From assembly GCA_021792815.1 (NCBI GenBank), contig JAJYTX010000226.1:1-5576 (forward strand): a stretch of 5,576 nt of DNA, in the 5' to 3' direction. Each line of letters begins with the position of its first letter. Within the stretch, counting starts at the first letter, position 1. The DNA is from Pseudomonadota bacterium. GTDB taxonomy: Bacteria > Pseudomonadota > Gammaproteobacteria > Steroidobacterales > Steroidobacteraceae. This document shows, piece after piece, positions 1 through 5,418 of this stretch. A program made the translations under genes and the position numbers. The notes under the pieces are model-generated. The model did no database searches and was not told the DNA's origin. It saw only the letters and a program-made list of their open reading frames with translations.

Positions 1-2
1 CC

Positions 3-1412
3 ACCGCCGCGGGAAACACGATGAGCACCCCCCTGATCCTGGGGGCGGTGGAGACGCCTGGCGCGGCCTGCGCCAATACCGGGGCGATCGCCCAGGACGG
101 CACAGGGGCGCTGGTGTCCTGCCAGAGCGGCACGTGGACCGCCGTCGGCGGCGGGCACTGGCGCGCGCCGGTGTCGACGTTCGCGGCGCTGCCGGCGAGC
201 GGAAATCAGAATGGTGATGTGCGCCTGACGCTCGATACCGACCGGGCCTTCGCGTGGTCTGGGTCTTCGTGGGTGGCGTTGGCAGTGAACCAAAACGGGA
301 ATCTGCATGTGCCTGGGCATCTGTACGCCGAGGGCGGCCAGGTGAGCACGTCGACGAGCTGCTCGGGCCAAGGCGTGCTGACCGCAGGAGCTATCACGCT
401 GACGACGGACGACGGCTGCGCAACCGGCGGGTCAGACATTCGTATGTCCAGTCCGGTTACAGGACGCGAATACGATATCGTGGACTCCGCGCAAGGGGCG
501 CTGAATGTCTGGAATGGCAACGGGAATTACTCCGTCATGCAGATTCAGCCGTCCGGCGAGTGGGACTCCCAGAGCGGCGGCTTCTACTTGAACGGCGCCG
601 GGAACAGCTCTGCTGATGCGAATAACGGCTGGGGATTTCAGCCGGAATACAGTTCCGGCTGGTCGATGGTCACGAGCGTTGGTGGCGCACTGAACGCACA
701 GCCGGAGAACGCCCTCGGCTCGATCCATGCGAACGACTACTTCGATCGCGCCTCCGGCGAATGGTTCTCGCAGGTCGCAAACCAGGTCAACAATCAGCAG
801 GGCCAGATCAATACGCTGAACAACGAGTACAACAGCCAGCAGGGAGAAATCAACGGGAACACGAGCGCGATCAGCAACATCAATAGCAACCTGAATCAGG
901 GGCCGTGCTCGACGGGGTACAATTCCCTCTCTCAGTTGTGCGCCGAGATCGAGAATTTCGGCGCCGCCAACATGGGCCGTCTGCTGGGCACGGGCACCCA
1001 GGGGCCGACGACCTACTCCTACTGGGGATGGTGTTATAACTACCACACGCACTATCGCTATCGGTGCCTGCAGTACGGCACCAGCCCGCCGACCGTCAAT
1101 CTCACGGCTTCCTCTGCTCCCGAGCTCGTATTTGCCGACGCCACCGCGGGCATCATCGCCGGCACCGCCTGCGGGTCAGGTGCCAGCAACACGGGGAAGA
1201 TAACATTGTCGGCCACAGAGTCCGGTGCAACGATCGCTTCGCAGAGCGCGCAGTACGCCAAGGGCGGGTCGAACTACAACCCGGTCGACATGTACTTCCC
1301 CTTCTCACTGACCTTCACATTACCCGCCGGGCAATCGGGGCAGATCCAGCTCACGGGCGGAGAAAATGGACTCGGCTGCGGTTCGATTCAGTACGCGGTT
1401 TATCAGCTTTGA
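3..1412 (+). CDS. PilV-like secreted pilus-tip/adhesin protein, 5' end outside window
   Basis: Probable C-terminal part of a PilV-like minor pilin or tip adhesin of a type IVb pilus, acting outside the cell in recipient or surface recognition. Residues below are numbered from the ATG at 21. The frame is open to the window edge, and the first residues continue a pilin-like stretch (TAAGNT before the ATG). The typical N-terminal prepilin helix is absent, so the ATG at 21 is probably internal, although a weak GGGA precedes it. Residues 17-39 carry the C..GAIA.D..G.L.SCQSG.W motif I associate with PilV/shufflon-type proteins. Ten cysteines occur in plausible pairs (17/34, 114/133, 296/307, 338/349, 384/453), suiting an oxidising compartment. 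Residues 250-293 are an Asn/Gln-rich coiled-coil-like segment with a 14-residue repeat. Residues 331-352 are Tyr/Trp/His-rich, and 355-463 look beta-rich. The alternative is a phage tail-fibre-like protein. The coding call is firm; the PilV assignment is moderate. Confidence 0.72.
   Translation, partial: TAAGNTMSTPLILGAVETPGAACANTGAIAQDGTGALVSCQSGTWTAVGGGHWRAPVSTFAALPASGNQNGDVRLTLDTDRAFAWSGSSWVALAVNQNGNLHVPGHLYAEGGQVSTSTSCSGQGVLTAGAITLTTDDGCATGGSDIRMSSPVTGREYDIVDSAQGALNVWNGNGNYSVMQIQPSGEWDSQSGGFYLNGAGNSSADANNGWGFQPEYSSGWSMVTSVGGALNAQPENALGSIHANDYFDRASGEWFSQVANQVNNQQGQINTLNNEYNSQQGEINGNTSAISNINSNLNQGPCSTGYNSLSQLCAEIENFGAANMGRLLGTGTQGPTTYSYWGWCYNYHTHYRYRCLQYGTSPPTVNLTASSAPELVFADATAGIIAGTACGSGASNTGKITLSATESGATIASQSAQYAKGGSNYNPVDMYFPFSLTFTLPAGQSGQIQLTGGENGLGCGSIQYAVYQL
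783..900 (+). repeat. Two-heptad repeat in Asn/Gln-rich coiled-coil segment
   Basis: Within the PilV-like gene, residues 257-264 (NNQQGQIN) recur at 271-278 as NSQQGEIN. The offset is exactly 14 residues, or 42 nt, which is two heptads. The surrounding stretch is almost free of Gly/Pro breaks and rich in Asn, Gln, Ile and Leu. This suits a short trimeric coiled-coil stalk between an N-terminal shaft and a C-terminal binding domain, as in fibre proteins. The oligomeric state is inferred. Confidence 0.5.
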
Positions 1413-1415
1413 GGG
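1411..1415 (+). promoter_or_regulatory. Ribosome binding site of the 39-residue gene
   Basis: GAGGG lies 7 nt before the ATG at 1423, an ideal spacing. It overlaps the TGA stop of the preceding PilV-like gene, so terminating ribosomes sit on the next initiation site. It is the best argument that the tiny downstream ORF is translated. Confidence 0.7.
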
Positions 1416-1422
1416 CGCAGCC

Positions 1423-1542
1423 ATGAAATTCCCTAACATCGACATGCACCGGCCGCTGCCGCTGTGGATCCCCGTCGCCATGATCACATTCTCACTCTGC
1501 GGGATGGTCTACCTCACGTGGAGTATGTGTCATGCGCTCTGA
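1423..1542 (+). CDS. Small single-span membrane protein (39 aa) between pilV-like and trbL-like genes
   Basis: A 39-residue ORF beginning MKFPNIDMHRPLPLW and ending SMCHAL. Residues 13-33 form one hydrophobic segment (WIPVAMITFSLCGMVYL), so it is probably an inner-membrane peptide. I do not recognise the family. Support that it is real: a good GAGGG ribosome site 7 nt upstream, only 10 nt between the previous stop and this ATG, and an 11-nt overlap of its 3' end with the trbL-like start, typical of translational coupling. In RP4 the position just before trbL is held by trbK, a small entry-exclusion lipoprotein. This product sits in the same place but has no convincing lipobox (FSLC) and no evident TrbK similarity, so a shared role is only a positional guess. 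Confidence 0.6.
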   Translation: MKFPNIDMHRPLPLWIPVAMITFSLCGMVYLTWSMCHAL

Positions 1543-3481
1543 TACTCGTCGACGGATCATCGCTGTCCTCGCCCTGGCAGTGCTGCTGGTTCCGGTCGCT
1601 GCGCTCGCGCGGTCGGCCAGCCCGCTGCCGACAGCGAGCACGGCGGGGCAGACCACGCACATCCTCACGAACATCCAGAATCTGTTCATCGGCTCGATGG
1701 GCGGGTGGCTCACGCATGCCACCCTGGCTGCGCAGGACCTCTTCACCTATCTCGCGGTATTCGAGCTCATGTGGGTTGGGATCCAGTGGGCCTTAAAACG
1801 CCCCGAGCCGCATGAGCTGATCGGCTCGCTCGCCGTCAAGATCGCGTTCTTTGCGCTGTTTTACTTCGGCGTGATCGGCATGGCGCCGCACTGGATTCCG
1901 CTGTTGCTTCATATGTTCCAACGCGCCGGGCTCGTCGTGACGGGCATGTCGGGGACTTCCGCCAATGCGCTCACCCCCGCGGACCCCTCGGCGATCTTTG
2001 GGGAGAGTTGGACCGCGATCCAGCAGCTCGGCGCAGCCGTGACGGGTCAGCTCAGCCTCATGCACCCCATAGATGACACCATCATGGGGCTCTCGGCGGT
2101 TGCGTCGGCGATCATCTTTGTCCTCGCCTACGCGCTCCTGGCGTTCGAGGCTCTCATCATCAACATCGAGGCGAGCGTGATTCTCGGTGCCGGGGTGTTC
2201 ATGCTCGCCTTTGCCGGGAGTAATTGGACCACGACCTTTTCCGAAAAGTACCTGAGCTACGTGTTCAGTATCGGCGTGAAGTATTTCGTGCTGACCGTGA
2301 TCCTGGCGCTCGGCGCGGACTTGCCGACCGAGATTCAGCACGTGTTCCATGCCATGAATGCCCAGGGTGGATATGGCTGGATTACACCGATCGAGGCGTC
2401 ATTCATGACGCTGGTCTACGGCGTGGTGGGGCTCTCCGCGCCGGGGATCGCCGGCAGCATGCTCTCGGGCAGTCCGTCGCTGTCGACCGGCAGCTTCATG
2501 GGCGCCGCGGCGGGCGGTGCGGGAGTGGCGGCTGCGGGCGTCGGCGTCGCCGCGGGTGTCGCGGGCCTCGCGGGGTCCGGGGCCGCTGGGCTCGCGGCCA
2601 TGGCGCGCCGTCTCGGTGGCGGGTCCGCGGTGGCGGGCGGTATCGCCGGGGACATGGGCGCTACCAGCATGCTTGGGGCCATGGCCGGCACGAACCGTGG
2701 CGCCAGTGGCGGGGGTGGCGGCGTCGCGGGCCTTGCCCGCGCGACGGGATCGAGTTCGCGCGGACCGGTCGGCAGCCTCGGTGGAGGTTCGGGAGACTCT
2801 GCGACCGGCACCGCCCGTGCCGGCGGCGTCGGCAGCGGTGCGCGATCTGGCGGCCCGACCGGCACGGCCGGCCGTGCCGGTGCGTGGTCAGTCGATTCGG
2901 CCGGCACAGCCCGGCCCGCCCAGCCCGGAGGGCCGGGCACTGCGGGCGGTGGGCCAGCGCCGAATATTCGCTTCGGGGCCCGCGACGGAGGTTCGGCGTC
3001 GCGTCAGGCGGGGGCGGCCGGCTCCAAGGCCGCCCCTGGCCAAGGACCGGCGAATGGCCCGAGCGCAGGCTCAGGCGCTGCGAGCGCCCGGGGCGCCACG
3101 GGCGCCGCTGGTGCGAATTCGGCGAGCCAAGCTCACGCCGGCCAGGATCGCGGTGCAGACTCGAATACAGGCGGCCCTGCGGGCAGCACTGGCCCTGCGG
3201 CCGGCAGTGTGCCTCCGGGGGCGCCAGCTGGATCGGGCGGCGGGCAGGACGGCATCGCGGACCCGAAGGGGACTGCGCCGGGCGCAGCCGCAGAGGGTGC
3301 CGGGGCGGAGAAGGGAGTGCCCCCCGCAGGGGACGACAAGGGCTTCTTCAACCGCACCGCCGCTCAGCACGCGATGAACGTCGCCAAGCATGCCTCGCGG
3401 GGCCTCGGCCACGCGCAGGATGCCCTGCGCCACCAGGGACTCTCGGGCGGGATCAATATCCGGTTGAATCATCCGGAGTGA
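1532..3481 (+). CDS. trbL: P-type conjugative transfer protein TrbL (VirB6 family)
   Basis: Polytopic inner-membrane component of the mating-pair-formation (type IV secretion) channel, the TrbL/VirB6 family. Residues 1-26 look like a signal sequence (RRR, hydrophobic core, possible cut after AALA). Hydrophobic segments follow at about 68-88, 98-117, 187-209, 212-228, 248-261 and 290-307. Family-typical stretches are LTPADPSAIFG (147-157), the Glu-bearing segment at 206-213, FAGSNWTTTFSEKYLSYVFS (227-246) and GVKYFVLTVILALG (248-261). From about residue 320 the protein becomes Gly/Ala-rich, then a Gly/Ala/Ser/Pro-rich disordered tail runs to about 600. A non-repetitive basic end (FFNRTAAQHAMNVAKHASRG) closes it. 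At 649 residues it is longer than RP4 TrbL (about 530). The start is supported by GGAG at 1520-1523, 8 nt before the ATG. Nothing looks truncated. Confidence 0.93.
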   Translation: MRSDTRRRIIAVLALAVLLVPVAALARSASPLPTASTAGQTTHILTNIQNLFIGSMGGWLTHATLAAQDLFTYLAVFELMWVGIQWALKRPEPHELIGSLAVKIAFFALFYFGVIGMAPHWIPLLLHMFQRAGLVVTGMSGTSANALTPADPSAIFGESWTAIQQLGAAVTGQLSLMHPIDDTIMGLSAVASAIIFVLAYALLAFEALIINIEASVILGAGVFMLAFAGSNWTTTFSEKYLSYVFSIGVKYFVLTVILALGADLPTEIQHVFHAMNAQGGYGWITPIEASFMTLVYGVVGLSAPGIAGSMLSGSPSLSTGSFMGAAAGGAGVAAAGVGVAAGVAGLAGSGAAGLAAMARRLGGGSAVAGGIAGDMGATSMLGAMAGTNRGASGGGGGVAGLARATGSSSRGPVGSLGGGSGDSATGTARAGGVGSGARSGGPTGTAGRAGAWSVDSAGTARPAQPGGPGTAGGGPAPNIRFGARDGGSASRQAGAAGSKAAPGQGPANGPSAGSGAASARGATGAAGANSASQAHAGQDRGADSNTGGPAGSTGPAAGSVPPGAPAGSGGGQDGIADPKGTAPGAAAEGAGAEKGVPPAGDDKGFFNRTAAQHAMNVAKHASRGLGHAQDALRHQGLSGGINIRLNHPE

Positions 3482-3494
3482 CGATGCGGTTCCA

Positions 3495-3512
3495 CGGCCC
3501 ATGGATGGGCCG
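3495..3512. terminator. Perfect hairpin between convergent genes, possible bidirectional terminator
   Basis: The arms CGGCCCAT and ATGGGCCG are exact inverse complements with only GG between them; in practice this is a 7-bp stem with a TGGA loop. It lies 13 nt after the trbL stop and 17 nt after the stop of the minus-strand NYN gene, exactly where a shared terminator would be expected. Neither side has a run of T, so it is not a classical intrinsic terminator. It may instead block readthrough partially or stabilise 3' ends. Confidence 0.4.
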
Positions 3513-3529
3513 GACGACGCGCGGCGGCT

Positions 3530-4186
3530 TCAGGGGCGCTTCGCCGGCCGCCGAATCGGCTTCTCGAAGCCCAAGTCAAAAATATTGATGATGAGGTCCG
3601 AGTGTTCGGTCATCTCAGGGCGCAGATGATGACCGAGAGGGACCAAGAAGACCTGTGCGCCTTCGCGTCTTGCGAATTTCAACGCCGGCACAAAGTCGCT
3701 GTCGCCGGTGACCAGAACGATGATGTCCGCATGAGACTTCAGCGTTAGAGAGGCGATATCCAAGCCAAGACGCATGTCGACGCCCTTCTGCTGGATATTG
3801 GGGACGATATCGTCTGCGGTGATGCGTGCCTCGGCCTGATTTTCAGGCAACACGTCCGGTTTTACCTTCCAACCCCGGTGAACGACCTCGCCACTTCGCA
3901 GCGAGAAAAAGGACTCGTTCCTTAAGCTTGCGAAGAGCGCGGTATTTGCTTCAGCCAGGGCAGATCGCCCGAGATCGAGCGTGCCTCCATTGAGGGGCTT
4001 GCGAATCTTATCGGTCAGTGGTGGAGCGTCGTACCAATAGACTCGATGAAGGGTGTTGGTTTTTAATGCCTCGTGCGATCGCAGGGACTTCAAGAACGCC
4101 GAGACCACCTTGGCGGTCAGCGGCTGTTCCTGTGATCCCAGCTTTTTCTTGATGAAGCCGCCGTCGATGAGTATGGCGTATCGCAC
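3530..4186 (-). CDS. LabA-like NYN domain protein (DUF88), putative nuclease
   Basis: A 218-residue protein of the NYN/PIN-like nuclease superfamily, LabA group. The N terminus YAILIDGGFI carries the first acidic residue (D8). GVDMRLGLDIA (135-145) supplies D137 and D143, and VTGDSDF (159-165) supplies D162 and D164. These match the conserved acidic positions expected to bind a metal ion in NYN domains. The domain fills nearly the whole protein, leaving a short basic tail (PIRRPAKRP) that could touch nucleic acid. The start is a GTG: the frame holds no ATG between it and an upstream stop near 4263, and the conserved strand begins two residues later. There is no clear Shine-Dalgarno site. It converges on trbL and is separated from the upstream ATPase operon by 162 nt containing its own likely promoter. 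RNA cleavage is known for some NYN proteins; the substrate here is unknown. Confidence 0.88.
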   Translation of the reverse strand: MRYAILIDGGFIKKKLGSQEQPLTAKVVSAFLKSLRSHEALKTNTLHRVYWYDAPPLTDKIRKPLNGGTLDLGRSALAEANTALFASLRNESFFSLRSGEVVHRGWKVKPDVLPENQAEARITADDIVPNIQQKGVDMRLGLDIASLTLKSHADIIVLVTGDSDFVPALKFARREGAQVFLVPLGHHLRPEMTEHSDLIINIFDLGFEKPIRRPAKRP

Positions 4187-4202
4187 GATAGAGAAAGCCG
4201 AA

Positions 4203-4241
4203 CCGCGGGCAGGGGCGAACCCACTTGGATTGGTCCCGCGG
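4203..4241 (-). promoter_or_regulatory. Hairpin in the leader of the NYN gene
   Basis: CCGCGGG (4203-4209) and CCCGCGG (4235-4241) are perfect inverted arms with a 25-nt loop. Inside the loop the transcript reads GGG-UUCG-CCC, a smaller nested hairpin. The structure ends 16 nt before the GTG start, in a leader with no obvious ribosome site. It could hide or shape initiation, or be a site for autoregulation. Folding is judged by eye only. Confidence 0.35.
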
Positions 4242-4283
4242 AGCGGCGTTGCTTTTATTCGCTACGAAGCCAGTGCGCCTCGC

Positions 4284-4293
4284 TGCACGTGCA
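4284..4293. promoter_or_regulatory. 10-bp perfect palindrome at the expected transcription start (possible operator)
   Basis: TGCACGTGCA is an exact palindrome. It touches the last base of the predicted -10 box of the minus-strand promoter and covers the expected start of transcription. It shares the ACGT core with the palindrome over the -35 box. A repressor bound here would block initiation; no regulator gene is visible in the window. Confidence 0.4.
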
Positions 4294-4321
4294 TTATTGG
4301 TGTCAGCGGACGTCACGTCAA
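4293..4321 (-). promoter_or_regulatory. Sigma70-type promoter of the NYN gene
   Basis: Read on the minus strand, TTGACG (4316-4321) and AATAAT (4293-4298) are separated by exactly 17 nt. Each box matches the sigma70 consensus at five of six positions. Transcription would start near 4286 and run into the NYN gene with a leader of about 100 nt. It lies in an AT-rich pocket unlike the GC-rich surroundings. Confidence 0.68.
4309..4319. promoter_or_regulatory. 11-bp palindrome overlapping the -35 box (possible operator)
   Basis: GACGT-C-ACGTC (plus strand) is a perfect inverted repeat with a one-base centre. It overlaps four bases of the -35 box of the minus-strand promoter. Its position and symmetry suit a dimeric regulator; the binding protein is unknown. 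Confidence 0.4.
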
Positions 4322-4348
4322 GATATAATAAAATCAAAGGATTACGCT

Positions 4349-4675
4349 CTATTCTGGTACTCGATCACACGGTGGCTGCTGGCGTGACGTTTCCGCTGTA
4401 GCCGAGAGTCGGATGGACAGTGCGCTCGCTTGGTCACGCGCCCGGGCGGCAAGGCTGCGCGGCGCCTGCATGAGCTTCGTTACCGCCGCGAGGTCGGCGG
4501 GGTCCGCGCCGGGGATGCCCGCCTCGAGGATGGCGAGACAGGCAGCCCGCTCGCGCGGGTCGAGCCCGTACCCGCACGCGAGGAATCGCAGGCACTCCGC
4601 GAGCGCCTCGAGCGCGGCGGCGCCGTCCGCTGGCACCGCCGCCTCCTGTCCCCTGCCGTCGCCCAGATCGGTCAT
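4349..4675 (-). CDS. Small Ala-rich protein encoded after a TraL/StbB-like ATPase
   Basis: A 108-residue protein that I cannot place by sequence. It is about one quarter alanine. Residues 17-50 and 58-92 look like amphipathic helices, with a polar, Pro-rich tail. Cysteines are at 28, 34, 46 and 103. No signal peptide or membrane span is visible, so it is probably cytoplasmic. Its ATG overlaps the TGA of the upstream ATPase gene (ATGA), and no good ribosome site precedes it, so translation is probably coupled and the two proteins likely act together. The position equals that of traM after traL on IncP plasmids, or stbC after stbB on IncW/IncN plasmids. Homology to either is not shown. The coding call is well supported by the overlap; the function is open. 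Confidence 0.75.
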   Translation of the reverse strand: MTDLGDGRGQEAAVPADGAAALEALAECLRFLACGYGLDPRERAACLAILEAGIPGADPADLAAVTKLMQAPRSLAARARDQASALSIRLSATAETSRQQPPCDRVPE

Positions 4676-5406
4676 AGCACCGGCGCGAACGCCTTTCGGT
4701 ACCGGCCTCGCCAGAAGGTCATCGCCAGCCTGTAGCCAAGCGAAAGCCGCTCCCCGTCCCGGTCGCGTTCAGCCCAGAAGGCGAGCCGGTGGTCAGTGAT
4801 GTAGTCCGCCAGTTCCGATGTGATCTCGGGCAGGTCGATGGTGCCTGTGATTTCGGTTTTCAGGCGACCGCTGTTGTATCTGTCGAATTTCTCGGCCGGC
4901 CCGAAGTACAGATTGCGCACGACGTGCACGGCACTGTAAGCCTGTTTGCTGTCGAGCCATTGCCGGAGCAATTCCAGGCTGTCTCGCTGTCGGTTGATCA
5001 CCCATAGCATGACCAGCTTCCGGCCTTGCTCTTGTGCCGCGGCGGCCAGTAGGCTGCCGTGTTCAATGAGCGTGGCCGTCGCACGCGCGGCTGTGTTAAT
5101 GACCACTGGCAGGTCCGTGCGCGTGCCAATCGTATTGACGAGCCGGACGTAGCCATCGTCATTGTCCAGATTGCAGACCTCGGCGTGCACGCCCGCGAAG
5201 TCATGGATGGCTTTGTAGGTATCTGGGTTGCTATCGTCAGACTCGATGTAGCAGACTTCTTTGGGCTCCGGTGACGGGCTCGCTGCTGCGTCCAGTACAG
5301 GGATGCGTAGGCAGTCCACCAGGGCATGAGATGAGATGCTCTTGCCTACGCCGCCCTTCCCGCCGCCCACGACGTAGATGGTGTTGTTACTCGTTGCGTT
5401 ACTCAT
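4672..5406 (-). CDS. ParA-family ATPase, TraL/StbB/MobD-like
   Basis: A 244-residue P-loop ATPase with the deviant Walker A box GGGKGGVGKS (14-23), including the ParA/MinD signature lysine K17 and catalytic lysine K22. A switch-I-like ESDDSNPD lies at 55-62 and a hydrophobic Walker B strand at about 99-104 (LPVVIN), where the usual Asp is Asn104. The C-terminal part ends in charged helices (ELADYITDHRLAF, then RGRYRKAF). Length is close to RP4 TraL (about 241). Such proteins are encoded beside oriT and are linked to transfer or plasmid positioning; a role in chromosomal segregation is less likely, because no parB follows. An 11-residue loop (DAAASPSPEPK) separates Walker A from switch I. The start is supported by GAGG 6 nt upstream of the ATG. 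It follows the previous gene by 12 nt and overlaps the next by 4 nt. Confidence 0.85.
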   Translation of the reverse strand: MSNATSNNTIYVVGGGKGGVGKSISSHALVDCLRIPVLDAAASPSPEPKEVCYIESDDSNPDTYKAIHDFAGVHAEVCNLDNDDGYVRLVNTIGTRTDLPVVINTAARATATLIEHGSLLAAAAQEQGRKLVMLWVINRQRDSLELLRQWLDSKQAYSAVHVVRNLYFGPAEKFDRYNSGRLKTEITGTIDLPEITSELADYITDHRLAFWAERDRDGERLSLGYRLAMTFWRGRYRKAFAPVL

Positions 5407-5418
5407 GATGTACCTCGC

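Noticed and set aside
432..1052. Minus-strand 206-codon frame opposite the PilV-like gene
   Set aside because: It has no family motif or ribosome site, and the plus frame has a coherent cysteine pattern and coiled coil.
3484..3588. 34-codon plus-strand ORF directly after trbL with a GGAG ribosome-like site
   Set aside because: It overlaps the opposing NYN gene by 59 nt, contains the hairpin and has no recognisable product. It is mentioned only as a possible gene remnant.
2224..3588. Long Arg/Gly-rich plus-strand frame inside trbL
   Set aside because: It is an out-of-frame reading of GC-rich trbL DNA, and the trbL frame has clear family motifs. The 2517-3377 plus frame and the 2416-2940 minus frame are rejected for the same reason.
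4201..4242. Possible tRNA remnant or attachment site, because GC-rich 7-bp arms frame a TTCG
   Set aside because: No T-stem, anticodon arm or CCA end can be fitted; it is treated as a leader hairpin.
4324..4329. Perfect TATAAT on the plus strand upstream of 4349
   Set aside because: The best -35 partner is GTGTCA at 18 nt, only four of six matches, and no credible plus-strand gene follows. The AT-richness is better explained by the minus-strand promoter region.
4413..4799. Plus-strand 128-codon frame opposite the small Ala-rich gene
   Set aside because: It crosses the ATGA junction of two minus-strand genes and has an Arg/Ala/Ser-rich composition typical of antisense frames in GC-rich DNA.
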